From assembly GCA_020137815.1 (NCBI GenBank), contig CM035356.1:3845063-3909062 (forward strand): a stretch of DNA of 64,000 nucleotides, read 5' to 3'. The DNA comes from Hormiphora californensis (Eukaryota; Ctenophora; Tentaculata; Cydippida; Pleurobrachiidae). This document shows, in pieces, positions 12,801 to 21,717 of the stretch. The first letter of the stretch is position 1. The number at the start of each line of letters is the position of its first letter. The notes beneath the pieces were generated by a model. That model searched no databases. It worked only from the letters and a program-made list of their open reading frames with translations, and was not told the DNA's origin. The position numbers and the translations under genes are program-made.

Positions 12801-15800
12801 CCATTTCAGTGTTATCTCTCTAACCCATCTCCCATTTCAGTGGTATCTCTCTAACCCAGCTCCCATTTCAGTGGTATCTCTCTAACCCAGCTCCCATTTT
12901 AGTGGTATCTCTCTAACCCAGCTCCCATTTCAGTGGTATCTCTCTAACCCAGGTCCCATTATCAGCGGTATCTCTCTAACCCAGCTCCCATTTTAGTGGT
13001 ATCTCTCTAACCCAGCTCCCATTTTAGTGGTATCTCTCTAACCCAGGTCCCATTTCAGTGGTATCTCTCTAACCCAGCTCCCATTTTAGTGGTATCTCTC
13101 TAACCCAGCTCCCATTTCAGTGGTATCTCTCTAACCCAGGTCCCATTATCAGTGGTATCTCTCTAACCCAGCTCCCATTTTAGTGGTATCTGATCTCTAA
13201 CCCCGCTCCCATTATTAGTGGTATCTCTCTAACCCAGCTCCCATCTATTTCTCTCTAACCCAGCTCCCATTTCAGTGGAATTGAGGTTGACGATGATGTG
13301 CCGACTGTTGAGCCACCCGATGATAATCCTGCCCTGTTCCTCATGCCAGAGAGGAGTCGAAAAGAGCTGCCTCCAATCAGCAGGGGAAGCGCAGGAAGTG
13401 GTTAGTATATTTGGGGGAGTACATGGGGTGGTTAGTATTTGGGGAATGGGGAGTTGGAAGATGTTAAAGTATTGGAGGAGCTGGAGGTGGTTAGTACTCA
13501 AATAGTACCAATACCATTGCGATTTGAGGGTGGATGTTATTGGTTGGAGACATACATGTACGGGGGTGGTGCGACTTTGTCGCGCTCTACGTACAGGGGA
13601 TTGCGTTGCGTGCCCAATGTGATTTGGGTTGATGGAATATATTAGGGGGGTTAGTTTTTATGTCATAGCTATGACACTATGCATAGTGCAGCACTGTCAG
13701 GCGAAATGATAGAATATGAGGTAAATACTTGCAACATTTGTCAAGCACGTGTAGAAAATGAGTTTTTTTAAAGAACAGATGGACGCGTGTCACTTTTGGG
13801 ACAGAATTTTACCGGTCTTTGGTCCTGTCAGATGTTTATGTCATTGTCCGACTCCAGTAGATCGAGCAACTAAATCCTCACACTCATAATGCCATCATGT
13901 GTTACCTCCAGGTCTATCAGGGTTAACACTTGTGTTACCTCCAGGTCTATCAGGGTTAACACATGTGTTACCTCCAGGTCTATCAGGGTTAACACCAATC
14001 AGCCGGCCCGTTACAAGTGGGGGGAAGTTGCCATCCCTAGCTTATTCCCGGACCAGTGACCTGCCCGCCCTTCGAGCTGACGAGATTTACCAAAATGAGG
14101 CTGCGCTAAACGGAGCAGGTGTTTATTAAACACACACCTCACCAACTGCACACCCCATCTGCAGCACACCTCACCTGCACACCTCACCTGCAATCCATAT
14201 ACCTCACCTGCAATCCATATACCTCACCTGCACACCTCACCTGCAATCCATATACCTCACCTGCAATCCATATACCTCATCTGCAATCCATACGTCATAA
14301 ATCTGCATATCTTGATTCAATTTGCAGTTTCATTATCTGGCGTCCCAAATCCCAATTTGCAGCTTCATAATGCCAATCATATATCAGCTACATCGCAATT
14401 TGTTGAGTATCCCTCAACTCAATAAGTCGCAGTTGTGTCATCTTAGCGATCTGTCTCAACCACCACACCCAGACACCATGTCACCCTCCACCACCTCACC
14501 AGCTAACTTAGCGTTGATAAACATCTGCATCAGACGATATCAAATCACTACTGTCATTTGATAGTTTGATATGTCTGATATGACAACTATTTATCAAAAT
14601 CAAGATTTAGTACCGGCATCATCCGGTCATTGTCACCAATGCTACCTTCAATACGTAATATTTAAATGTTTCGGGGTGTTCGGGGGGTTACAGGGGGCCA
14701 GGGGCGTTGGGTGACCGTACCGATGTATTTCCGTAGACAAAGATAAACACAGGATCTTACAAAGGTGAGAAGAAGGTTTCAAGGTAAACGAAGGTATAGT
14801 TGTTAAGAAGAAGAGTGACAAAACTTTCTTGCATTCATATTCTCTCAAAACATCAAAGGTAAAACATCTCTCGCGCGGCGGGAATAGTGTGATTCCGCGC
14901 TCGCGATATCTCACAACACATTTGGAACTCTCGCGCGTTCCATACAAACACTCAGGAAAACTGTGTCACACTCATGGCACACATCGCACACACACGTTAC
15001 ACACACAAACAAACTATTAGTTCACACCTATCACACTCCCCTCTCTTTCCTTTTCCGAATCGAGAGATGAGCAAGCAGGAGATTCAGGTCCGGCAAGCTA
15101 CAGGTCAGGGCTAAAAATGAACACTGTCATGAGTGGCTGGATGTGAAAAATAAAATGGCAGGGAAAAGGAAAATGCCAGTCGGCTAATAAACTCGTGACA
15201 AAGCATCAGGTGAGTTGAAATAAGTGAAGAACAAAAATCTATCACTGGGTAAAATAAGTAGTGAAAGTCAGGTGAGTTAAATATACACACTGGGTGAGTA
15301 GTAAGAAAACGGGTTAAGAAGTAAAAACTGGGTTAAAATAAGGTGAGATAAAATACAAAAGTAGGGATAAAGTAAACGGTTACAGCATTCCGTTGATAAC
15401 GTCCGGGTTCACTCCTCTCTTTGTCAGGATGTCAGCGGGGTTCAACTTTGATTGAATCCAAGAGACTGTGACTTCCCCTCTCTCGATTCTCTCTTGAACT
15501 TCTCGTAACGTGAGAATTGTTGACTTATCTTCAGGGGTTGAAGACACCTTGTTTGCAGAGTCAACAACTTGTTTGGAGTCAGTGAAAATCTTGATTCCCG
15601 GGTCAAAAGTGAGTTCTCTCAAGAAGGATTGGATCAGGATTGCATATCCCAAACCATCACTCACTGCATAGAGTTCTGCTGCGTAGACACTTTTCACAAC
15701 ACGTTTAACCTTGTTGGAACTGTAGGCTATCAGGTTAGCGTGAGAGTTGTCTCCTGTTTCAGTTTGAGGGTCTCCCCAGAAAAGAATGACACCTTCCCCG

Positions 15801-18800
15801 GTTTTCTTGTCATGGAGATTTCCAAGACTAGCGTCTGTAAAAACTGAAATATTAGCGTTAGTGTGAAAAATAGGGGAAAAAGTAATCTTTGTTGGGGATA
15901 AATTCTTGACAATCTTCTTCAGCTCTTTGAATTGTTTCCCAGTCCACGGTGATGTCGTAGTAATGTCAAGAAGGCTAAAACAGATCTGTGGCATAGTCTG
16001 TGTTGCCAGCCAATTCAACTTTCCAATCACAGTCCTCATGAGAGATTGGAGGTTATCGTCAACTTCTTCACTATTCTGGGGCACAGGTTTGACAGAATTC
16101 AACTTTTCCATCATACTGTCTCTGACATAGTTACAGTACTGCTCCTGTGTGACGAATATGTTGTTTCCTTGCTGTTTGACTTGCCAGCCAAGGTAGTTGA
16201 AATCGGTTATCTCCACTCGTCCTATCTTGTATCTTTTCAGGGCGGGTTCCACTTTAGCGAAGAAATTGTGGTCACCTGTCATCAGAATGTCATCAACATG
16301 GACAACTAGTAATCCTTCTAGTTTTCCATCATCTCCGATGGTGAAGAATACGTTTTTGTCAATTTTAGATTGACGGAGAGTCTTCTTCAGAGTTGCAGAG
16401 AGAGAAAAATACCATTTTCTACCAGCGTCTCCTAGTCCATACAGGGGTTTCAGAAGTTTCCACAACACTCCTTGTTTCCTCATGGAATTAGGTGGTTTAA
16501 CATACACCTCTCTTGACATAGTGTCTGATTGCAAATAAGCGCTTGCTACATCAACACTCTTCAGGTTCCAGTTGGTTGTAGTAGACAGACTGAGTAGAGT
16601 TCTCACTGCATACTTTGTTACAGTTGGGGATTGGGTTTGGTCCTCTAACTTTTCCTCGAATCCACGGGCAACTAGACGGGCCTTGACTGTCCCATCATCC
16701 TTTCGGGTTATAACCCATCGGGTGCTTACCCGGTCCTGTCCTGTGTCAGGCACTTCTTCAAATGCTTTAAACTCCTCCAGTTTATCGATCTCTTTCCTTC
16801 GTGCTAATTGCACTTCCTCTTTACCCATCTTTGATGCTGCTAGGAGAATTTCATCATGTTCGGGACTGAAGGGTTCTTGATCATCTGGGGGTTTTCTGGG
16901 ACTGTCCTCTCTGGGATCTGTAGTCTCAGGTAAAAGTACCTGCTTCTGCTCAACATGATCATCAAGATTCTGGAGCTGTTCACTTTCTGGAACATTTATC
17001 TCAGGGGCAGATCCACTTTCTTGGGATACTTCCTCAACCGGATTATCAGGATTCGGAGGCTGTTCACTTTCTGGAACATTGTTCTCTTGGACAGATCCAC
17101 TTTGGGATTCTTCCTCTACCGCGTTACCATTTTTAGTAACTTCAATCACTGTGTGTTCACTTTCGGAATCTGATACAGGATGTGTTGCTGCGGGGGTGTC
17201 TCTATGAGTTTTACTCCTCAATCCGAAATCTCTTGCTGGAGGTGCCACTTTGGTTTTCTTCTTCTTGGGCTTCTTCTTCTGTACCTTGGGCTCGGTTGGC
17301 CTGTCCTCGGGTTCATCTTCCTCACTTGAGTCTCCCAGTGCTAATCGCGAGTTGGGGACTGTCCTCTGGTTCTGGTCTTTTCGCTCATGGACTAGCCTCA
17401 CTTTACAAGGATGTGCACGTAGTAGTGCTCCACCGTGCTTGATTAAAACATTGTTATCGATCATTCCAACAACTGTAGCGGGTCCCAACCAGGTTTTGTG
17501 AGCTTCACGCTTGTAGAATACCTTATCTCCCTGGACATAGGTATGTTGATCCTGTGTTGGTCCGGCACTATTTAGTGCTCGTTTCAGTCTGGAAGAATTT
17601 TCCAATTCGATAAACTTTAATCGGGCTGTCTTCATGGCTTGTAGATTCTTCACTACTAATTCATCTCCGTGAGCATTTCCTCCGTGAGCAGGTAGGCATT
17701 CTTCTGAGTCCAATACGTGTGGAAAGGTAGGAGCTGTGCCAAAAACTAGTTGATGTGGTGAAAATCCCATCTGATTGCTTAGCTGGTTCTTAGCATTGCT
17801 AGACCAAGCACAAGCCACTGGTATAGTGCATCCAGTGTCATCACGAGTTTTGACAACCATGTCTCCGAGAATTCCGTTGTGTCTCTCAGTGAGACCATTG
17901 CACCATGGGCTCTCAGCTGGGGTAGCTTTCAAGTCAATATCTAGGCGGCTTGCCATCTCCAGGATAACTTCGTTGGTGAATTCTCCTCCGTTGTCCGATA
18001 GGATCCTCTTGGGGCGACCAAAGATAGAAATCCAACATGTGAAGAATTTCTGAACACATTCTTCTGCTGATTTGTTCTCAATTGGGACCATAACACTGTA
18101 CCTGGTTAGTGTATCAATGATATGAATAGTCCACTTTGATTCACCCGAGCTGAATTTCAACATCTTTAAATCCATCGCAACACACTCATTGAAAGTGTTC
18201 CCGAGAGGTAATGCAACTTTCCTCCTAGGTTTGGATCGTTGATGCTCCATGCATTGTTGGCATTCAAGTGCAACTTGGTGAAGTTCTCGACAAATCTCTT
18301 CCTTGTTGGGGTGATTGGAAGATTTAGCTACCTCCTGGATTTTCGCAGTCGAGCCATGGGCAAAGTAACGATGGAGTTTCTGGGCAATCTTTCTGGGTGA
18401 TGTGGTACCTGAATCCGAAGATGTTAAAAGAGTAGTTGGAGAAAGTTTGGAGTTTAAATCAATTGTGACGTGACCACTATCAGTGAGATGTAACTGTGTT
18501 TGTTTACCCGAGACCTGTAGCACGTCGTTCCCAAAATCAATCACCGCTCCTCTCTCGCTAAGTAAAGCTCTGGATAAAAGAGGTGGGATGTTAAGGTCTA
18601 GGACAAACACGGGTACTTCATCACATGACAAACCAAATATATCTGTGGGGATATACGCAATCGATTTAGACGTTACAGATTTGGAATCACCAAAAGTAAA
18701 ATGTCTCTCACTGACAGTCTCTCTCTTACAACGTATAGAAGATTCACTCTCAAATTTACGTAACCAATTTGCACCACACACTGAGATAGCTGCACCAGTG

Positions 18801-20398
18801 TCCAAAATCGCTCTCAGGCCACATTGTTCAGTTAGTGAAAGAATATACTCTGTACCGACAACCATCTTGAAAACTCCGTGCTGCCTGCCGCCACCACGGC
18901 CACCACGATTACCACGACTACCACCACTGCCACCATATTTCGACTCCTTCCTGGCGCTATTCTTCTTTAGACAGTTGGAGGCCACATGGCCGGGTTTTCT
19001 ACAGTTAAAACATACAATCAGAGTTAATGATTCTGTTTCAGTTTTCTCAGAGTTAGAAACTGCACCATTTGACTCGGGAAGGTTGGCACCAAAAGTCCTT
19101 TTCATCGATTGAATCATGTCCTCTAAACGAATATTAGGACAAGTTGCTCGTAGAAGGCGTTTTTGCTCCGGGGTCAGATTTGCTTGTTCAAGGAGTCTAT
19201 AGGCAAGGATCTGAGATCCGTAGATAGCATCTTGAGTCTCCACTTCACACCTCTGCTTCAACTCATTGAGCCGTGTTGAGAACTCCGAAATGAACTCAGG
19301 AATGGCCATATCGGAAGGTCTCACAAATTGTTCGAACCGTTCTATGGCGGTGAACAAGCTTACAGTCTTATCCCTACCGAAAACACCTTCGAGATCTTTT
19401 AACAGATAGGCCACGCCATCATCTGTTTGCAGTTTCGAGATATCCAAGCCTAGGGCATGTTCCTTCGCGGCACCAGTTAGGACATAGGCGAGGCGGGCTG
19501 CCTGGCTCTTTGGTGGACATGTTGTTCCAGCGATCCAGAGAAGCACGTCCCTTCGGTAGACATCGAATGGTAACTCGGCGTTGAAAGTGGGAGGATATAT
19601 GTCTGACGGCATCGAATTGCACTTCCTGCTACCACTGTTTCGGGGTGTTCGGGGGGTTACAGGGGGCCAGGGGCGTTGGGTGACCGTACCGATGTATTTC
19701 CGTAGACAAAGATAAACACAGGATCTTACAAAGGTGAGAAGAAGGTTTCAAGGTAAACGAAGGTATAGTTGTTAAGAAGAAGAGTGACAAAACTTTCTTG
19801 CATTCATATTCTCTCAAAACATCAAAGGTAAAACATCTCTCGCGCGGCGGGAATAGTGTGATTCCGCGCTCGCGATATCTCACAACACATTTGGAACTCT
19901 CGCGCGTTCCATACAAACACTCAGGAAAACTGTGTCACACTCATGGCACACATCGCACACACACGTTACACACACAAACAAACTATTAGTTCACACCTAT
20001 CACATTAAATACCAGCACTTCTTCCAAAAGTAACACCTTATAATGTTGCAGGTGGGGCAAATGCGGGGATAATTTCAGACGGGGATGATCCAGTGGGACT
20101 AAATACCCTCTCTCCTTCACCCTCACTAAGTGTAAGTTGTCAGCAGCCACATCGATCTCGCGCATTCTCGCTGTCCGGGGTTGTTTGAGCATGTCTGGCA
20201 CAGTGTTGTCCACAGTACTAACACAACTTCCTCCCCTACCAGGGTTACAACAGCGGTACAGACCTGGGTAGCAGTATAGGACTACCTCTAGCTGAGAGAA
20301 TGGAACCAACGCGTCGTGTCTCCCTTCTCGCTAGATCGGAGGGCAGACCTGCTCGAGACAGCCCTGACCCTCACTATGTGCCTCAGAGCCCCCGGTGA
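1579..20398 (+). CDS. Seven-Ig-domain transmembrane receptor (21 visible exons, 5' end missing)
   Basis: Exons: 1579-1704, 2436-2594, 2722-3018, 3234-3369, 3752-3903, 4040-4202, 4369-4532, 4676-4795, 5055-5201, 5375-5520, 5791-5923, 8001-8143, 8378-8522, 8744-8883, 10347-10411, 11988-12041, 12131-12199, 13276-13400, 13978-14118, 20052-20131, 20243-20398. All are GT-AG with matching phases and give 952 codons plus TGA. The ectodomain has seven Ig folds, each with the first Cys and Trp and then a D-x-(G/A)-x-Y-x-C-like second half. Domain 2 is a single exon; the others are split in two. Exon 8744-8883 encodes the TM helix (SLLIFIIAVCTALMLFALY) followed by a basic stop-transfer KRRKRKR. The tail carries tyrosine motifs QYDNE, MEYERS, IYQNE and HYVPQ; YDN and YQN fit the Grb2-SH2 pYxN pattern. 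Adhesion or recognition receptor signalling through tyrosines is inferred. The signal peptide was not found, and the specific ortholog is not recognised. Confidence 0.88.
2118..2241. mobile_element. Short TA-flanked MITE (pogo/Tigger-like ends)
   Basis: Terminal inverted repeats starting CAGTCGGACCCCGATTTACC and ending with its imperfect complement are flanked on both sides by TA. The element is 124 bp and non-coding, inside intron 1 of the visible Ig gene. CAGT ends with a TA duplication fit the pogo branch of Tc1/mariner; the family assignment is inferred. Confidence 0.7.
4772..4935 (+). repeat. Tandem repeat of an exon end with its 5' splice site, five units
   Basis: Units of about 33 bp contain the last bases of exon 4676-4795 (GGTAGAACCTACGGGCT) plus its donor GTAAGTACTGAT. 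Four copies keep a GTAAGT-like donor; the last is degenerate. Only the first is needed to keep the frame with exon 5055. Confidence 0.9.
5930..7440. other. Homopolymer-rich, probably low-quality sequence
   Basis: From about 5.94 kb, and very strongly from 6.2 to 7.44 kb, nearly every base is part of a run of 3-9 identical bases (C, T, A or G). The flanking introns do not look like this. Frames through it are Phe/Pro/Lys gibberish. The Ig gene phase carries directly from exon 5791-5923 to exon 8001-8143, so no coding exon is required here. Confidence 0.7.
7859..8000 (+). repeat. 34-bp tandem repeat at a 3' splice site
   Basis: About four copies of a unit containing ACTAAACTAAC (branch-point-like), CCCCACGTTC and a pyrimidine tract. 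Only the last copy ends in the CCCAG used by exon 8001. Confidence 0.9.
8155..8188. mobile_element. Relic of the same TA-flanked MITE family
   Basis: AGTCGGACCCTAATTTACC followed closely by CCCCGACTGTA. It resembles the two ends of the 2118-2241 element with the interior lost. A further one-ended relic lies at about 63462-63483. Confidence 0.45.
8236..8390 (+). repeat. Tandem repeat at the acceptor of exon 8378
   Basis: Three to four imperfect copies of a unit containing GACTAACCACTTCTT and CAGACCTCAGTG. Each carries a branch-point-like CTAAC and a CAG acceptor candidate. The frame selects the copy ending TTGTTCAG before 8378. Confidence 0.85.
9142..9216 (+). CDS. Duplicated cytoplasmic exon acting as alternative last exon
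   Basis: This is a near-identical copy of exon 10347-10411 with its acceptor (shared from about 9123 and 10328). It follows TM exon 8744-8883 in phase 0. In the copy at 10347 the shared sequence runs into a good GTAAGT donor. Here the same point reads GTCGTC, so the frame continues Ala-Ser-Ser and stops at TAA 9214-9216. Use of this exon would give a receptor with a very short tail, keeping only the QYDNE tyrosine. Whether it is expressed cannot be told from sequence. Confidence 0.6.
   Translation, partial: VVVATAPEEDPESNALQYDNEASS
9456..9744. repeat. Near-perfect 289-bp palindrome
   Basis: Two arms of about 144 bp meet at about 9600 with almost no spacer. They differ at very few positions, so the two strands encode nearly the same short peptide. 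No target-site duplication is evident. The inner part (9607-9643) is shared with the 5' part of the LINE-like element near 21061 and 21661. Confidence 0.9.
9827..9868 (+). repeat. (GA)n microsatellite
   Basis: GA dinucleotide run of about 40 bp with one GG interruption. Confidence 0.95.
10420..10530 (+). promoter_or_regulatory. Tandem repeat carrying E-box and CArG-box sequences
   Basis: About three units of 32-38 bp just downstream of the donor of exon 10347-10411. They hold four CACGTG E-boxes (10422, 10454, 10486, 10521) and two CCATATATGG sequences (10440, 10472) matching the CArG consensus of SRF-type factors. Regulatory function is inferred only from these matches. Confidence 0.4.
10716..10972 (-). 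repeat. 48-bp tandem repeat, open as a 16-aa repeat on the minus strand
   Basis: Five to six copies of a 48-bp unit. Because 48 is a multiple of three, the minus strand reads MEAVYGALKSVCAANQ repeatedly. No start context, splice sites or neighbouring exons support a gene, so it is listed as a repeat inside the receptor intron. Confidence 0.85.
10975..11987. other. Intronic sequence, nothing recognised
   Basis: A+T-rich intron between exons 10347-10411 and 11988-12041 of the Ig receptor. No element ends, RNA gene or supportable coding exon was seen. Confidence 0.4.
12262..13275 (+). repeat. 31-bp array of tandem 3' splice sites (about 32 copies)
   Basis: The unit reads TGGTATCTCTCTAACCCAG followed by CTCCCATTTCAG. 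Each copy contains a branch-point-like CTAAC, a pyrimidine-rich stretch and the acceptor CCCATTTCAG followed by TGG. That is the same junction used by the real exon, which begins at 13276 with TGGAATTG. The array fills almost the whole intron after exon 12131-12199. Confidence 0.95.
13899..13990 (+). repeat. Three in-frame tandem acceptors, 33-bp period
   Basis: Three copies of TTACCTCCAGGTCTATCAGG place acceptors before 13912, 13945 and 13978. The spacing is 33 bp (11 codons), with no stop between them in the receptor frame. Use of the first or second would add 22 or 11 residues of a GLSGLT-VLPP repeat to the cytoplasmic tail. Confidence 0.85.
14125..14300 (+). repeat. Tandem repeat downstream of a donor
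   Basis: Imperfect copies of CACCTCACCTGCAATCCATA of about 20 bp begin just after the donor of exon 13978-14118. Confidence 0.8.
14667..15035 (-). repeat. Copia 3' LTR
   Basis: 369-bp terminal repeat, apparently identical to 19636-20004. It is bounded by TG and CA and preceded by the target duplication TTAAA. Confidence 0.95.
15380..19612 (-). CDS. Copia Gag-Pol polyprotein, 1410 aa, intact
   Basis: A single open frame from ATG 19612 to stop 15380. Domain order is that of Ty1/copia. A Gag-like region (about 1-180) is followed by a CX2CX4HX4C zinc knuckle (201-214). The aspartic protease has DTG at 271-273. The pre-integrase zinc finger ends with C451 and C454. The integrase has D481, D540 and E576, giving the D-35-E spacing. 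Reverse transcriptase carries VDVASAYLQ and the catalytic HVDD in place of the usual YVDD. RNase H has FTDAS, AELYAV and FTDSKQ. It makes the element's cDNA and integrates it. No frameshift separates gag and pol, so Gag excess would need another mechanism. All key residues are present, so it may be active. Confidence 0.96.
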   Translation of the reverse strand: MPSDIYPPTFNAELPFDVYRRDVLLWIAGTTCPPKSQAARLAYVLTGAAKEHALGLDISKLQTDDGVAYLLKDLEGVFGRDKTVSLFTAIERFEQFVRPSDMAIPEFISEFSTRLNELKQRCEVETQDAIYGSQILAYRLLEQANLTPEQKRLLRATCPNIRLEDMIQSMKRTFGANLPESNGAVSNSEKTETESLTLIVCFNCRKPGHVASNCLKKNSARKESKYGGSGGSRGNRGGRGGGRQHGVFKMVVGTEYILSLTEQCGLRAILDTGAAISVCGANWLRKFESESSIRCKRETVSERHFTFGDSKSVTSKSIAYIPTDIFGLSCDEVPVFVLDLNIPPLLSRALLSERGAVIDFGNDVLQVSGKQTQLHLTDSGHVTIDLNSKLSPTTLLTSSDSGTTSPRKIAQKLHRYFAHGSTAKIQEVAKSSNHPNKEEICRELHQVALECQQCMEHQRSKPRRKVALPLGNTFNECVAMDLKMLKFSSGESKWTIHIIDTLTRYSVMVPIENKSAEECVQKFFTCWISIFGRPKRILSDNGGEFTNEVILEMASRLDIDLKATPAESPWCNGLTERHNGILGDMVVKTRDDTGCTIPVACAWSSNAKNQLSNQMGFSPHQLVFGTAPTFPHVLDSEECLPAHGGNAHGDELVVKNLQAMKTARLKFIELENSSRLKRALNSAGPTQDQHTYVQGDKVFYKREAHKTWLGPATVVGMIDNNVLIKHGGALLRAHPCKVRLVHERKDQNQRTVPNSRLALGDSSEEDEPEDRPTEPKVQKKKPKKKKTKVAPPARDFGLRSKTHRDTPAATHPVSDSESEHTVIEVTKNGNAVEEESQSGSVQENNVPESEQPPNPDNPVEEVSQESGSAPEINVPESEQLQNLDDHVEQKQVLLPETTDPREDSPRKPPDDQEPFSPEHDEILLAASKMGKEEVQLARRKEIDKLEEFKAFEEVPDTGQDRVSTRWVITRKDDGTVKARLVARGFEEKLEDQTQSPTVTKYAVRTLLSLSTTTNWNLKSVDVASAYLQSDTMSREVYVKPPNSMRKQGVLWKLLKPLYGLGDAGRKWYFSLSATLKKTLRQSKIDKNVFFTIGDDGKLEGLLVVHVDDILMTGDHNFFAKVEPALKRYKIGRVEITDFNYLGWQVKQQGNNIFVTQEQYCNYVRDSMMEKLNSVKPVPQNSEEVDDNLQSLMRTVIGKLNWLATQTMPQICFSLLDITTTSPWTGKQFKELKKIVKNLSPTKITFSPIFHTNANISVFTDASLGNLHDKKTGEGVILFWGDPQTETGDNSHANLIAYSSNKVKRVVKSVYAAELYAVSDGLGYAILIQSFLRELTFDPGIKIFTDSKQVVDSANKVSSTPEDKSTILTLREVQERIERGEVTVSWIQSKLNPADILTKRGVNPDVINGML
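19636..20004 (-). repeat. Copia 5' LTR
   Basis: 369-bp terminal repeat, upstream of the polyprotein on the minus strand. It is followed on the + strand by the second TTAAA at 20005-20009. Confidence 0.95.
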
Positions 20399-20900
20399 GA
20401 CATACAACAGGTCACACTAGACAGGCATGGTGCTAGCCAGTCACTGTCTGAGCTGGACTTTTTTGAGGAGTGGAGAGAATTGAACTGTGATTGGGATTTT
20501 TATTTTACGAATTTTGTGTTCTTTTTGTGAGAGTGATGTATTATGAAACACCTGTAGATCAGTTTGATGACGTTTGTTGCAGCGTTTATTGCCTAGAGAA
20601 TCATTTCAGATGAGCTGAGAGAGAGAGAGAGTTTGCACCGGAGCCTTTCTTTCAGTGTATCTGGTGCAAATTTGTACAAAGCTGAGAGTGTGATTCATCT
20701 GTTTTTTTTTGTAAAGTGAAATGTTTCTATGCATGTATGTTCAGATGAATTTTTACTTGTATGAAGACACTTCAATTCGTTTAAATTGGTTTTGATTGGC
20801 ATTGCCAATGGAAAAATGAGGAATTTTGGACATCAACCAAAACAAAAATTCGTGCGCGCGTGACATAAAAAGTTGAATTTTTGAACAAAATGTACGAGGA
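20399..20900. other. 3' flank of the Ig receptor gene
   Basis: Likely 3' UTR and downstream sequence. No canonical AATAAA was seen close to the stop. No further gene is visible before the retroelement fragment at 20901. Confidence 0.4.
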
Positions 20901-21083
20901 ATGAGTCTCCCAGAGGGAACTATTACGGCGGATGGAGCTCGCCTAGATATCAGTACACGTGATTTCTGGTCTAGCATGGATAACACCTACTTTGATGTGA
21001 GGGTATTTAATCCTAGGGTGGCATCCAACTCTAACCAGGCAATCTCTAAAGTGTATGAAAAACTTTTCAACACTACTTTAAAA

Positions 21084-21662
21084 AAAAAACAACAAAAAAA
21101 ACAAAAAAAAACAAAAAAAACAAAACAAAAAAAAACAAAAAAAAAAAAAAAACAAAAAAAAAACAAAAAAAATCCCCTGCCTACCCCCCCCCCTCCTTGG
21201 TGGTGTCTCAACCTATGATTCTGGGCGTCTGTTAGTTCCACTAAATATTCTGATTCATAGTTTTGTCCTTAGTCTTGTCCTTAGTCCTGTCTGTTGGTCT
21301 GCTGTTTTACTGTCGATCTACTACCCATCGGTTTTTTCCTTTCACTGTCAGTGCTGTTGTCCTTTCCACTGTGAGTTGTACCCAATCTAGGCTTGAGACA
21401 CTAGCCGTCAACCTTGGGAGCAAATAACCCTCCCGAGGAATATACCTCCTCAGAAAACGTGTTGCCGATATTCACGTCCATGCCTGATCAATCACCCATA
21501 AGAAAATCACCTCCTAATCTCACCATACGCCGAATATAAAGGACCGCTCTAGGAGCAGGCATCTGGTTGCAGTCACTGTTTTTCGGAAAGGCGGACCATT
21601 TGCATATTACAAACTGTGTCAGAGCGGGATATAAACTGTTACTATTATTATTTATTATTATT
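21084..21662. mobile_element. Insertion inside the LINE-like 5' region
   Basis: Comparison with the uninterrupted palindrome sequence (9607-9643) shows about 580 bp inserted within TTTAAA. The insert opens with an A-rich, C-interrupted tract (21081-21172) and ends with a TTATTATTATT run (21645-21663). No coding capacity was recognised. Confidence 0.5.
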
Positions 21663-21717
21663 AAACAAATTAATTTGAGCAAATGTCTATGTAAGAGCCC
21701 AGGAGGGCAGCAAGAAG

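Larger units (their letters stand above)
14667..20004 (-). mobile_element. Complete young Ty1/copia LTR retrotransposon
   Basis: Two 369-bp LTRs, 14667-15035 and 19636-20004, begin TGTTTCGG and end TATCACA. They look identical over their full length. A 5-bp target duplication TTAAA lies at 14662-14666 and 20005-20009. The element reads on the minus strand. Next to its 5' LTR is TGGTAGCAG (19626-19634), matching the 3' end of animal initiator tRNA-Met and so a primer-binding site. Before its 3' LTR is the polypurine tract GGAAAGAGAGGGGAG (15036-15050). It lies antisense in the Ig receptor intron between exons 13978-14118 and 20052-20131. Identical LTRs and an open ORF imply very recent insertion. 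Confidence 0.97.
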
